Of a stretch of DNA of 64,000 nt, positions 11,566 to 23,061 are shown one piece after another (the first letter of the stretch is position 1; every line of letters begins with the position of its first letter). Position numbers and translations under genes: made by a program. Source of the DNA: Artemisia argyi (taxonomy: Eukaryota; Streptophyta; Magnoliopsida; Asterales; Asteraceae); assembly GCA_030686995.1 (NCBI GenBank), contig CM060709.1:270364913-270428912 (forward strand). The letters run 5' to 3'. The notes beneath the pieces were generated by a model. The model did not search any database and was not told the DNA's origin. It saw nothing but the letters and a program-made list of their open reading frames with translations.

Positions 11566-12057
11566 GTAGCTTGGTGTGAAGAAGAAAATTTAGGAACTAG
11601 ATTGGTGTGAAGAAGATAGGTGTGGAGTAGTTAGTTGTGAAGTAGATTGATTTGAAGAAGTTGTGTAGAAGTTGTGACTTAGGTGTGAAGAAGTTGTGGT
11701 GTGAAAATTGGTGTGTAAATTGGTGTGTAAGGTTTTCTCCGCCATAAGGGAGCTTGTTGATATGGTGAAGAAAACTCTCGAGTTAGGTGCTCGGGGAGTG
11801 GAGTAGGGCAAGGAAGGTGTCCTTGTAGCCGAACCACTATAAATCTCTTGTCTCGCGGTTCGATCTTTCTATCTCTTACTTATTTCATTACTTATCATTG
11901 TTATTTATTGTTTATTAATAGTTGTTTATATTGTGCAAGACTTGAGATCACATATTATCGAATCTAAGTTTTTAAAAGCTAAGAAAACACTAAAACTATC
12001 TTTTATAACGGATTAAAAAGACGTAAAACTATTCAACCCCCCTTCTAGTTTTCCACA
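11566..12057 (+). mobile_element. Partial left LTR of the SIRE-type element
   Basis: It begins GTAGCTTGGTGTGAAGAAG, internal to the LTR, and ends TTTTCCACA, directly before the PBS. U3 and the TATA region are absent. The junction on the left shares only a 2-bp TA with the sequence it replaced. Confidence 0.88.
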
Positions 12058-12059
12058 AT

Positions 12060-12073
12060 TGGTATCAAGAGCC
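12060..12073 (+). promoter_or_regulatory. tRNA-Met-type primer-binding site of the SIRE-type element
   Basis: TGGTATCAAGAGCC matches the initiator-tRNA-Met complement used by most plant copia elements, except for one extra A. It lies 2 nt after the LTR end. Confidence 0.8.
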
Positions 12074-12125
12074 ACGTCTAGCAAGATTTTTAAAATATAT
12101 TGTATTTTAAAACTTGTAACGATCT

Positions 12126-13050
12126 ATGGAATCTGAAAAATATTTAAAAGGGAAATCTATGCAAAGACCACCACTATTTGAAAGTGATGGATTTTTATAT
12201 TGGAAAAATAGATTCGAAACGTATGTGAAATCAAAAGATCTTGATCTTTGGCATATTATTACCTTTGGTGATTTTCCCCCTATTCAATATAATGTTGAAA
12301 CTAAAATGAATGAAATTGTATCTTTCGAAGAACAAAATGATGATTTGAAAAAGAAATTAGCAAAAAATAATGAGGCTAAAATGGTTATTTATAATGCGTT
12401 ACCACGCAAAGAGTATGAAAGAATTTTTATATGTAAAACCGCCAAAGAAATTTGGGATTCTTTAATAATCACTCACCAAGGTAATAGTCAAGTCAAAGAT
12501 AATAAAATAGATCTTCTTGTACAACAATATGAACAATTTACGATTCCGGAAGAGGAATCAATTGATAATGCTTTTGCTAAGTTTAACACTATTATCACAA
12601 GTTTAAAAGCACTTGATGAGACATTTTCTAGTAAAAATTGTGTTAGGAAATTTCTTAGGGCATTGCATCCAAAATGGCGAGCTAAGGTCACGGCAACTGA
12701 AGAATCAAAGAACTTGATGACGTTATCACTAGATGAACTAATTGGCAACTTGAAGGTTCATGAAGAAATCATAAGAAGAGATTCGGAAAAGGTCAAAGTC
12801 AAGAAAGAACAAACCAAATCCATTGCTCTAAAAGCCAAAAAGGAACCTAGTGATGATGATGATTCAAGTGACGAAAGTGAAGACGAAGAATATGCAATGG
12901 CCGTAAGAGAATTCAAGAAATTCTTCAAGAGACGAGGATGATTCACTAGATCATCACGAGACGAAAGAAAAGCGTTCCAAAGAAATAGAAGTGAAAACTA
13001 CGGGAAAAGAAAGTGCTTTAGATGTGGAAGTCCAAATCATCTCATTGGCG
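12126..13050 (+). pseudogene. SIRE-type copia gag (broken)
   Basis: It starts [12 protein letters not shown] and has the UBN2-type copia capsid region (phrases [33 protein letters not shown]; about residues 15-220). An Asp/Ser/Glu-rich linker and the start of nucleocapsid follow. An in-frame TGA at 12939-12941 (probably from CGA) ends the first ORF at 271 aa. The same frame then continues through a CCHC zinc knuckle (CFRCGSPNHLIGEC) to about 13050, where a frameshift moves into the protease frame. Gag forms the virus-like particle that packages element RNA. Confidence 0.85.
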
Positions 13051-13720
13051 AATGCCTAAACCACCAGGTTATGAAAATCAAGGCGCTTTTGTTAGTGGAA
13101 CATGGAGTGATAGTGACAAAGAAGAAGTTGAAAAGCCAAGAGACGAAAAGTGTTTTATGGAAAAAGAAACCGACGAAATATGTTTAGGAATTGACTTGGA
13201 ACCTGACGAATGGATCAAAGATAGCGGATGTTCGAGGCACATGACGGGGAACCGCAAGCTATTCTCTACATACAAGGCACACATTGGTGGTAACGTTATT
13301 TTCGGTAGTGACTTACGTGGAAAAATCATTGGCAAAGGTACGATTTCTCAAGACTCACTTACAATTGAAAATGTAGAGCATGTAGATAAATTAACATATA
13401 ACTTGCTTAGTGTAGGACAAATATGTGATAATAAATGTAGAGTCACATTTACCAAAGAGGATAGCGAAATAGTTAAGAATGGAAAAATTATAGGTAGAGG
13501 AATTAAGAAAGGTGGCATATATGTTATGAAACTAGGAAACAAACCTGAGGATAGGATATGCCTAACGACCCTAGATGAAAACTCTACATTGTGGCATAGG
13601 AGATTAGGACATGCTAACATGCAACAAATACAATCTTTGGCCTCTAAGGAATTAGTTAGAAATTTGCCTAATCTAAAATATGACAAGCATTTTTGTGATG
13701 CATGTAAAATTGGAAAATAA
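13051..13720 (+). pseudogene. SIRE-type copia protease and integrase N-terminus
   Basis: The frame holds an aspartic-protease site of copia type (KDSGCSRHMTG, with DSG in the usual copia position), then the GAG-pre-integrase region with LWHRRLGHANMQQI and CDACKIGK. The two His and two Cys make the HHCC zinc-binding domain of integrase. A TAA at 13718-13720 ends the frame where integrase should run on; the next codons continue in frame, so this is a single nonsense change. The coding frame is entered by the frameshift near 13050. Confidence 0.85.
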
Positions 13721-14609
13721 GCTCATGCTAGTCACAAAGCCAAAAATATAGTATCTACTACTAGGTGCCTAGAATTATTACATATGGATCTTTTCGGTCC
13801 ATCCGCTGTGCGGAGCTATGGAGGAAACAAATTTACCTTAGTAATAGTAGATGACTACTCACGATACACGTGGACTAGGTTTTTAAGTGACAAAACCCAA
13901 GCCTTTGAAAAATTTGAAATATTTAGTAAAATAATTCAAAATAAATTAGGATGCTCAATAGTTGCCATTAGGACGGACCATATGGTAGGGAATTTGATAA
14001 CGAAGTACAATTCGGAAAATATTGTGAGTTAAATGGAATATCAAACAATTTCTCCGCTCCTCGTGCTCCTCAATCAAATGGCGTAGTAGAAAGAAAAAAT
14101 AGGTCACTACAAGAAATGAGCAGAACTATGTTAAATGAACAATCCATCCCACAAAAATTTTGGTGTCACGCCGTAGATACATCTACTTATATTTTAAATA
14201 GGGTATCAATTAGGAGAATTCTAGGAAAAACTCCTTATGAGTTATTAAGAGGTAGAAAACCAAACTTAAGCTACTTTAGGGTATTTGGAAGTAAATGTTA
14301 TATTCTAAACACTAAGGATTACCTCACTAAGTTTGATCCAAAATCATATGAAGGAATATTTTTAGGATACTCACAAAATAGCAAAGCATATATAATACTT
14401 AACAAACACTCCATGAAAGTAGAGGAATCACTAAATGTAACATTTGATGAAACACCACCTCCTCCTAAAACATTACCTTTAGAAGATGATGACTTAGTCG
14501 AAGATGAAGCTATTGAGGTTAGTAAAACGAAACCCATAGGAAATGATAATGAAGACATTCACTTAGAAAATAACGAAACTGTTAATATTAAAGAATCTAG
14601 ATCACATCC
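13721..14609 (+). pseudogene. SIRE-type copia integrase core (broken, cut by nested element)
   Basis: It continues from the stop at 13718. LHMDLFGP carries the first catalytic Asp, IRTDH the second, and the Glu is in VVERKNRSLQ. Near 13980 a 2-bp insertion in the phrase after RTDH shifts the frame, and the ORF resumes at 14116. The integrase tail (KTPYELLRGRKPNLSYFRVF, CYILN) is well kept. The frame is interrupted at SRSHP by the insertion at 14610. Integrase would join element cDNA to chromosomal DNA. Confidence 0.85.
14605..14609 (+). repeat. Target-site duplication (left) of the nested copia element
   Basis: CATCC is repeated at 24726-24730, on the other side of the 10,116-bp element. Confidence 0.95.
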
Positions 14610-15091
14610 TGTGGAGTTTGTTAGACTCCATGGATCGTTTTGAGCATCTAGGGTTAACAATAACAATGACAATATATGCAGCGGAATAAGATCAAACTAA
14701 GTTATTGACAAGGTTTTTCCCAATCACCTCCAATTATTATTTGATCAGAATAATAACATGTTACCTAACTGCAACAGGGATCTAAGACACCTCAGACCTT
14801 GAAGGATACGAACTAACTCTAACCCTAGACATTTATAACCTACGTCTAGGTTACACACACACACACACCTTTAATGACTACATAATGGAAGACTTATTAT
14901 AAAACATATTCCCTGTATTCTGTTTATATAATACAAAATTAGGGTTACAAGAATACTACGAAGGACTAAAATATAAATCTTCTTTTGCAAGCAAGTCCTT
15001 CTCCATCTTTTGTAGAATTCCTTCTTGTCATACTAAGTCCCAATTGTTTCATTCTTGGTCGTTTTGTCTCATCAAATTAATAAACCCAACA
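14610..15091 (-). mobile_element. 3' LTR of the nested copia element
   Basis: TGTGGAGTTTG...AAACCCAACA, 482 bp. It differs from the other LTR at three positions, one of them next to the (AC)n tract near 14853. Confidence 0.95.
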
Positions 15092-15104
15092 ATCTTCCCC
15101 TATT
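15092..15104 (-). promoter_or_regulatory. Polypurine tract of the nested copia element
   Basis: On the minus strand AAATAGGGGAAGAT directly precedes the LTR start TGTTGGG. Confidence 0.85.
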
Positions 15105-16890
15105 TGATGATGACAAAACAAATACGGTCTTGTACGAACTTCCCTAGACGAAGTAGAAAAGTTGAGATGTAAGCATCTCCATGAATGAAACAAATCGTGT
15201 CTTCCCCTTAATCCATACCATACCACTCTAACATCTCTTCCCCTTTTTGTTATCAACAAATAGGGAATGTAAGCAATATAAACTTCCCCTCGAGTGGTAC
15301 ATGTAGATGGTTAAACATTTAATCAATAAGCTTCCCCTGAAACTAATATGTTTACCATCTCTTGAATCTTCAATTCTGTAGGCTCTATGTAATGATCACT
15401 TGTGAAGAAAACTTGATATATCAAACTTGAAACCAAAGTAAAATATCCCAAACTCGTTACTTAAGCTTGCACAAATGTTGATTGAAGAACAATATATAGA
15501 ATTTGGTGTTGCTGAAACAAATCTCTAAATCTCTTGAAATTATCCACAACGACTTCTTCGTGTGACACTGAGTACTACAATGTATCTCCTTTAAGTGATA
15601 GTTAACTAGGTCTTCGTCCATCCACCCCTTGACCTATGAAAACTAGATAAACCAAGTCCCAATCATAAACCACATATAAACAAGCAAGTCACCAATCAAT
15701 AGTGAGAATATTGATGATGAAATAAGTAAACGCCTTCGTGAACCTCACTTCAATCTCAAATAAGAGATAAACAATTTTCCTTCGTAACCAATTAATCAAT
15801 AATCCAAATACGAGCCTTTAAACCATTAAGAACAAAAACCAACTTCTTGTATGTGTGATTTAACCAACAACCTGTATGTGTAAACTAATCTCCATAAACC
15901 AATTAATCAACCAAGTCGAACCAAACTTGAAGCTTCTTCCCCTTAACAAATAAATCTTTGATAAATCAAAGCTTTCAAGTAACCTTTAATGTCGACACAA
16001 AACTACTCTTCAACAGCAGTAGAAACTTGATTTCAATGATCAGATGCGCAGCAGCAGAATAAAACTTGAATTAGTTTTGCACAAACCAATCATTCAGCAG
16101 CTCGACAAAACACATCAGTATTACCTTGAATAATAATATATTGCACTACATTCAAAAAGCTACTCACGTGACTATACATTATTCGTCCAAATCAAACAGC
16201 AGTAGCTCGTTTAAATAATATTTTCCACAAACTTCACATGCTTAGCCCATGATCAGTCACTTTCTCAACCCACGTTCTATGATTTGACCAATGAATTGAC
16301 AAACTCTTAAAATCATCAAATAAATAATCGGGAATAATAAATACACTGTCCCATGATCTGAAAATCAGTACGAGATATATGAGAATCAATATCTTTCAAG
16401 AGGTGTGCTACACCCACCAAAACTTTACAAAACTTTTCCCACTCGCTGACGTGGCAGAGTGTTTATTGGTTGGTTTTCTGTGGGCCACAGAAAACCAACC
16501 AATCAACACTCTGCCACGTCAGCGAGTGGGAAAAGTTTTGTAAAGTTTTTGTGGATCTAGTATTTTTCATCTTTCAATTATCTTGAGATCCACTGAATAG
16601 ATAAAATATTATAACCGATCCATGATAAGTTACAACCAATAAGAATATTCTCCATGAATAGATCTTCAATTAATTACCATCCCATGATTTTTAAATTGTA
16701 TGAGTTGAATGAAAACCACAAGCCACAAATACGAGATTTATATTTGTGATTTTGACAATTAATGATGTAGTAATTGAAAGCACATGCATTAGTCGACAAA
16801 GATATTATACCTTAAAAACCGAGCACTTCAATAAACGATTATACCTTTTTCTTGAATCTGCTTCTCTTCGACAACAAACCTTGTAAATCC
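15105..16890. other. Noncoding replacement of pol in the nested copia element
   Basis: There are no credible ORFs in 1.8 kb where integrase and reverse transcriptase would be expected. It contains the foldback element at 16408-16560. At its upstream (minus-strand) border, the protease/pre-integrase frame runs into ACAATTGGCATCAGAGAC (about 16914-16931). That resembles a tRNA-Met primer-binding site next to an LTR-like CA end, so the join may come from recombination with another copia element's leader. Confidence 0.6.
16408..16560. mobile_element. 153-bp foldback MITE
   Basis: A near-perfect inverted repeat symmetric about 16484, with 76-bp arms. Outer ends are CTAxAxCCAC, inner arms read TGGCAGAGTG and GGTTGGTTTTCTGTGG. 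The arms differ at only a few bases and have no indels. No clear target-site duplication, so I do not assign a family. Confidence 0.85.
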
Positions 16891-17110
16891 CTAGGTAACG
16901 AGCCAACCTGTCTCTGATGCCAATTGTTGTGCTTCCTCCATAGATGCTCTTGCAATCAAACATGTTGCTTTTTCAGCAGAATTTACATTATTCAAATCTA
17001 TGCTGTACACATCATTAGTTCTTGGTGCTCTCAGTAACACCAAATTTCTGTCTTCTAACTTGAAATCAGGAGAAAGTATGAGACATTCTGTGTCAAAGAA
17101 TAACACAGGG
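16891..17110 (-). pseudogene. Nested copia: pre-integrase fragment after the solo-LTR insertion
   Basis: This continues the 21048-21323 frame once the 3,942-bp insert and one copy of its 5-bp duplication are discounted; the frames agree exactly. It reads LFFDTECLILSPDFKLEDRN and then DLNNVNSAEKATCLIARAS, the GAG-pre-integrase region. It then departs from the family pattern (no LWHRRLGH) into AQQLASETGWLV and a stop. Confidence 0.8.
17106..17110 (+). repeat. Target-site duplication (left) of the solo LTR
   Basis: CAGGG, repeated at 21053-21057. Confidence 0.9.
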
Positions 17111-20100
17111 TGTAACACCCCCAAAAGTCGTTAATAACAACGGAAGACTTAAAATGTCAGCGGAAGACTTTTTGGGTGTTACTTCGAGGATCTTTGTCAC
17201 AATCATAGAAAACGACACAAAAGTGACGCTTTAAAGTTTAATTCATTCAAAATACCAAATATTCGAGACATCAAGATGTTTCATAATTTAAACAACAAGT
17301 TTATTTAAATATGTCAAAATGTTTATTTAAGCCCATGCCGGGTTACAAGCCCACTCCGTGCCTTCAAGTTCCTTCTTGTATAGTTACCTGAAATAAACAC
17401 ATGCTAAAAAGTGTCAACACAAAGGTTGGTGAGTTCATAGAGTTTATAGTTTAAATTGTTAATTAGAAAATGAGTGATTTCCTTATCAATTCAAAAATAG
17501 TTCGTTGGTTTGCCCTTCACAGGGCCAACACCAAAATAGTAGTTTGTTTATAAATTCATTCAACACGAGGTTTGAATCACAAGTTAGGAATGTATGGTGA
17601 TCATATGCAATCAATAAGTTTAAATCAACGTTCCTGTTATTGCCTTAAGCTCATGATACTCAACGATTAACAGCCAATCATAATTTCAAGTTATGACGGT
17701 AAGTAGTAGGCCCTCAAGATAGGTATTTGCCAATAACCTATAATAAGAACAATAAAGTGCGCCTGGTGTTTTCTCTAACAACCAAACGAGGATTGTCAAT
17801 CACTAATAGTACTATCCACATTTATTTACGTTCACCCTTCAAGTGATTAAGGTTCATGATCGAGGGACTTTTGGCAATAGTAACTTAAGCAAATAACATT
17901 GGCCTGACGGTATTTCAATACCCGGTATAAAAGACTTGTGATCGAGTTTTAAGCATGTATCTCCTCCACGGGAAAAATAGTTAAAGAGTGGGCTATGAAA
18001 TCACAGTAATATGTAAATAGTTAACGAGTACTTGTAAAAGTATAAAACAATAGTTAAGCATGTATCTCCCCCAAAAACGTTTATAAATCATTGTAAAGCA
18101 AGTAAGAGTAGGGGCTATGACTCACAGTAATATGTGAAAGTTTAAAATACTTGTGAAAGTAAAAGCAGTAGTTGAGCATGTATCTCCCCCAAAATATTTA
18201 TAAAATAATTATAAAAATGGGGCTAAGAACTCACCTTAGTAGTACAGTGGTAGTGGTAGTAACATAATCTCAACGATGCAAGGCAACGGCTTCACACACA
18301 ACCTAAAAGATATGGTATGTTTTAGTTGATAGTCTAAATCTCGTTTTATCGCGAATATTAGTCATTCAGTTTGTTATTAAAACTCGTGTTCGTTTAAATG
18401 TTTGAAGTTTAAGAACAAAGTTATATATACATATACTTGTGAGTGTAATGATCGATGCTCGATGTGCGATGGAAAAATCATCATGAATAAGTCAAAGCGT
18501 GTAGATGATATGTTACGATAAAAGTTCAAAAGAATAACGAACAACGTAACGTCGTTATCGTTAAGTATGTATATAACGTATACTCTGTTTTTGTACAAGT
18601 TTTATATTAAATATATATTTATATATTTATATAAAACACAATTTTAACTTATAAAGGAAATGTCACAGAAAAGACCTTCAAGTTTTCAAAAGTTATATTT
18701 TTAACCTTAACGGTCTAATTTAACACCGTTAGTCCAAAGTTAACAATTGTTTCATTTTAAGTCCAAATAATATCATTATTTATATTTTATAATTCCAAGT
18801 TTCTATATTAACAGTTTATATCTCAAAAATTCAGATTTGACAGTTTTAATCCAAAGTTTATAGTTTTGACGGTTTTAGTCCTCCGTTAGCAAATTTTTGC
18901 AAAGTTAGTCCAAAAGTTATTAAATTCAAAACTTAATATTTTTACTTCTTAAATAAGCTCAAAACGTTCCTATTAGCTTATTAGAACAGCTTAATGGCTT
19001 AAAATCTCTTATTTTCACAAAATGGGCTTTAACGAGCCACATTCAAAGCCCATTAACAAAATATGATCCGTTGGGCTTATGAAGGTTTGGGCCTTTGACT
19101 TGGGCTCATTTTTATGTTACAAAAATGTTACAAATAAGTCCCGAAAATCAGCTTATCAAATAAGCTCAAAATAAGCTTAACGGGCTAATAAGCCCAAACA
19201 TTATTTTATAAAGGTTTTGGAAAACTGGTTTTTGCTCGATCAGTTTGGCTTTGGAAATTAGTTTATAGGTGCTCATAAAGTTGAACCAAAAACGTCACTC
19301 GATTGGTAGCCATGTCGACAATGAGGTCGAGTTTTAAAATGAGTATGTTATGTGTCGAAATTAGGAATAGCAAGGCCAAAGTAAACTGCTTAACTCATTT
19401 TAGAAAACAGTTTAAGACTTAGAAAAATATTCTAAGTCTTTTTATAATATACCAAACGTGTCCAGTGGCAAAAACAATGTGTCGAGTAAATAAGGTAAAC
19501 GTTATTTTTAGCTCAAAAACTTTATATCACTCGATTCTCAGTACATCCAACATATTATATGTCGATTAAAATATATATGTCATGTTTACGTATTTCGAGA
19601 TTATTAGACAAAGCAATCGCTCCAAAACAGTTTCATAGCCAAAATATTCCATGTGTTTTGAATTAATTTGATTAGGTCAAGTTGACTTTTAGACGTGTCG
19701 AATTATTAAGTAAACGTTAATATTATGTTCAAAACTTTGTGTAACCTGTTTGTTAGCTTAGTAAATATTTAAGAAGTCGAATAAAAAGTATATATTACGT
19801 ATTCATATTACGAGATATTAGATCAAATGTAAAGTGCCAAAACAGAAATATAATGAAATGAAAAATTATAGTAAAGTGTCGAATAGACTTACTTCACCTC
19901 AAATGGGTGGGGTGAAATGGTTCGTATGGTTCGAGTAGGTACGTAGGATCAATGGTACGATGGTCCGCTCCTAGTAAGGTTCACAACGAGCAAACATGGT
20001 TCCTCCTTGGATCACTTGTGCACTTCGTACTAGCTCCAAACCTTCTGTCCCGTTCAACTAGTGCTATTCGACTTGAACTTGTATATTTGGTAAGTTTATG

Positions 20101-21052
20101 TGTGTGTGATCATCTCAGGTTGCATGGGAAGGTTTTATAGAGAGTTTAGAAGATGTGAACACAAGAATAATGCCAAGGAAGTGTTGTGTTGTTTCGTTTA
20201 TGTGTGGTGGCACCACAATTCCCTCCAATCGAATCATGGCAGTAAAAGGAATGTGTCATACAATCCTTGTTCATTCCTGACATTCCACTGTAGCTTGTGA
20301 GTTAATCTAGTAGTCATTGGGTAAGTTGGGTGGTGTCTAGGAAAGCTTGAACACGTTTTTGGAAGTTATATACCTACGGTTTGGTTGGTTTTTGAGTTTT
20401 ACTTTGGGCAGATTAGAACGACTAACTGAGTGAGTTATGGAACAATTTTGGTCATTCTTGAATCCTTGCTAGGTGAATAATAGAGTGGTGCAAAGATATA
20501 ACTAGCTTGTGTGTCGAAAACAAAAGAAACAAGGGTGTGTTTGGAGGTGTGTCGTGGTTGAGTAAAACAACCAAAGAGGGTGCGTTTTGGGCTTTGAGCC
20601 CTTTGGGCTTGTGTTTACGTTTGGCCCAGCAGAAAAGGAAAAACAAATATATAAAAAGGGTCCGTTTGGTTTGTTAGTTGGGTTTAAGGCCCAATGAGTC
20701 AATGGGACCCACCTGGTGTGTTTTGAGAGTCGGGTTACGATCAAATAATATTAATGAGTGATCTCGGGAATTTTCGTAGGCTCCGGGAATATATAAATAT
20801 TGTACCTTAAATATACGAAACGTATATTATAAGAATATAAACGTTTAAAAAAAATATATATATTCGCGATAATTAGACTATCTAGGTTTGTGTGCATGCA
20901 ACGTTCCTAGGTAAATGGTCAATCATAAATGTCGTAGTGGTTCACATAATATGTCATGCATATAAAAAAAACAATTTTGTTCTTGTAAAAAAAATGGTTA
21001 ATCTATGTTATGGTAACGTGTTAATCGTAGGAAAATTTTACGGGGTGTTATA
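17111..21052. mobile_element. 3.9-kb solo LTR, probably Ty3/gypsy Tekay-like
   Basis: It starts TGTAACACCCC and ends GGGGTGTTATA, so it has an extended inverted terminus with one change (canonical CA end now TA). CAGGG flanks both sides. There is no PBS, polypurine tract, internal coding or second LTR copy in 3,942 bp, which fits a solo LTR left by LTR-LTR recombination. TGTAACACCCC-type ends are known to me from Tekay-like chromovirus LTRs; the family call is from memory. Orientation not determined. Small ORFs inside look random. Confidence 0.75.
17952..18235. repeat. Degenerate ~115-bp tandem repeat inside the solo LTR
   Basis: The phrase AGCATGTATCTCC[CT]CCA occurs near 17953, 18058 and 18175, accompanied by GGGCTATGA and CACAGTAATATGT, in about 2.5 imperfect units. 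Confidence 0.7.
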
Positions 21053-21323
21053 CAGGGTACTTCTTATCACAAATCTGAGAGACTAACAAAAGATTAAATT
21101 TTAGCTCCTTCACATATCTAACATCTTCAAAATCAATGTTTCCTGCCTTGATTGTTCCTTTGCCAGTAATTCTTCCTCCATCAGGATCATTCCCAAATGC
21201 AACTTTTCCTCCATAATAAGCTTTAAAATCTGACAAGAGCTCCTTTTCTCCTGTCATACTGCCAGAGCAACCACTATCTACAATAAGATGATCTTTAAGC
21301 TCCTCCTCTGGGTTGCCCTGCAT
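21048..21323 (-). pseudogene. Nested copia: aspartic protease
   Basis: It reads GNPEEELKDHLIVDSGCSGSM, with DSGCS as the catalytic site (SGSMTG where copia elements normally have SRHMTG), then YGGKVAFGND, GGRITGKGTI and KFNLLLVSQICDKKYPV. The family's next residues are found at 16891-17110, across the solo LTR. It is in a different frame from the spacer ORF ending at 21337, so a frameshift or stop lies between them. Confidence 0.85.
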
Positions 21324-21336
21324 TTACATGAAAAGG

Positions 21337-23052
21337 TTAGTTATTTTTAGGAACCCAAGCCATTACTGACTTGTGTTCCCCTTGTGGAGTGACATACTCA
21401 AAGTTTTTGAGTATGTAATCACCACTGTCTTTGAAAGCATGATCAAGAATTAAGGTTTTTGTTTCCAAAACAGTTTGTTTTTCATGATCAATTTTCCCTT
21501 TTTCACCCTTAACCTCTGAAAGTACTGGTTTTACCCCAGCAGTACTTTCTTTCTTAACCCATTTTGTTGTGACTTTAGGAGTTGGGTTCTGTGTCCTAGC
21601 ATCTTTTCTTGTGTTGTAAGTCTTTCTAGGGTTGTAATGACTGTAACTCCTAGGTCTTACACTTGAATGTTTGCTAGAAACATTAGGGAACTTTCTATCA
21701 GTACTTTGTGAAAGTACTGATGGTTTGTAGTATGGCCTTTTCTGATGAGGGTTCCTATAGTTTTTTGAGAAGTTACTATGGTTAACCCTATTTGTGTAAT
21801 TCCAAACTGGTTTGTTATCTCTTGGCTTATTCTCCCTATAACTTGGTTGTGCAGTTCTGGTCTTTGGATATTTGCTTAAATAGTCTGAATGATAATCACA
21901 ATCTTTAATCAAATGATGAGGACTGTAACACACATAGCAGACCTTTGGACCAATATCCCCAAATCCCCTCCCATAAGAGTTTCTAAAATTAGCAGTATTT
22001 TGAAAGAATTTTCTTTGAGGTACTGCTGAGTGATCAGCAGTACTTCGAAAAGAGTTTGAAGGTACTGCTTGTTTTGAAAACTTGGTCTCTTCTACCTTAG
22101 GAGCTTCAACAGATCTTTCTAAAGTTTCAGATTTAAGCTTTTTCCTAAACTCCAGATTATCTACACCATAACAATCAACATCTTTTCTAGGTGGTTGAAA
22201 GCAACCTGGGGGATGTGGAACTGCATTGTAACCTTTTTCTTTCTGAAATACAGGAGGTGTGGGACTAGGGGATTCCTTATCACTAGAAGTGTTTTCATCT
22301 AGACTTATGAACTCTTCATCACTAGTGGAGGTATCAACAGTAAGATTAAGTTCCTTGCTCTTAAATGGAATACCTTCATTACTATCATAGCCTAGGCCTG
22401 TCTTAATATTAGATGTTCTTTGCTTTTCAACAAATCGAACATGTGACACACCTGCCTCATTCCATACAGCAAGTTTTTCTAACAACTTATCTCTTTCAGC
22501 AGTAACCTTTTCTAGTTCAGACACCTTGCAACCTAGTTTCCATTCATTTAACTTAACTAGGTAATCCTGTTGTTTATAATTCTCAAGCCATGCTACTTCA
22601 TTGTTTTCATGTGTAAGAATTTTGGCTTCCATTGACTCTAAAGTGAGTTGATAACCTGTTATCTCAGCCCTAGCTTTTTGAAATTTATCTCTTTCAGCTA
22701 CATACTCAGTTAGTAACTTTTGATACATATCATTACACTTAGGGCATACCTCAGAGTTAGTGGATGAACTTGGTGAAGCAGCTACCATTGCAAGCTGAAC
22801 AGGTGCTTCTTCAAACTCCATGCTCCAGTCAAAACTTCCTAACTCATCTCTTGACTCCAAAGCAGCATATCCAGGCTCTTCATCAAATGCTGTGCTCCAA
22901 TCTTCCAATGCAACCATTGAATAGGTTACAAGTTCTTCATCAAACTCATTGGACCAATCAATCTCTGACAGATTCTCTTGAGCAACCAAAGCTTTTGGTT
23001 TTGGTTCAGTTATTGGAATCTCTTTTCTTTCAGGTTTGGGTGGTTCAATCAT
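21337..23052 (-). CDS. Nested copia: gag C-terminal spacer with second zinc knuckle (571 aa)
   Basis: It follows gag in the same frame after a single TAA at 23062-23064. Acidic N-terminal repeats (DWS-x-x-F-[DE]-E type) are followed by a segment likely to form a coiled coil (about residues 115-220), then a second knuckle CYVCYSPHHLIKDC near residue 370 and a basic Arg/Lys/Asn/Tyr-rich stretch suited to nucleic-acid binding. It ends KSVMAWVPKNN. The layout of two zinc knuckles about 450 residues apart with a coiled coil between is one I recall from Asteraceae copia polyproteins. Being open over 1.7 kb, it was probably functional until recently. Confidence 0.75.
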   Translation of the reverse strand: MIEPPKPERKEIPITEPKPKALVAQENLSEIDWSNEFDEELVTYSMVALEDWSTAFDEEPGYAALESRDELGSFDWSMEFEEAPVQLAMVAASPSSSTNSEVCPKCNDMYQKLLTEYVAERDKFQKARAEITGYQLTLESMEAKILTHENNEVAWLENYKQQDYLVKLNEWKLGCKVSELEKVTAERDKLLEKLAVWNEAGVSHVRFVEKQRTSNIKTGLGYDSNEGIPFKSKELNLTVDTSTSDEEFISLDENTSSDKESPSPTPPVFQKEKGYNAVPHPPGCFQPPRKDVDCYGVDNLEFRKKLKSETLERSVEAPKVEETKFSKQAVPSNSFRSTADHSAVPQRKFFQNTANFRNSYGRGFGDIGPKVCYVCYSPHHLIKDCDYHSDYLSKYPKTRTAQPSYRENKPRDNKPVWNYTNRVNHSNFSKNYRNPHQKRPYYKPSVLSQSTDRKFPNVSSKHSSVRPRSYSHYNPRKTYNTRKDARTQNPTPKVTTKWVKKESTAGVKPVLSEVKGEKGKIDHEKQTVLETKTLILDHAFKDSGDYILKNFEYVTPQGEHKSVMAWVPKNN

Positions 23053-23061
23053 CTTGTTTGC

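Noticed and set aside
20452..20744. Small ORFs in the solo LTR (also 18377-18598, 19952-20300)
   Set aside because: Short, overlapping, no domains; noncoding LTR sequence.
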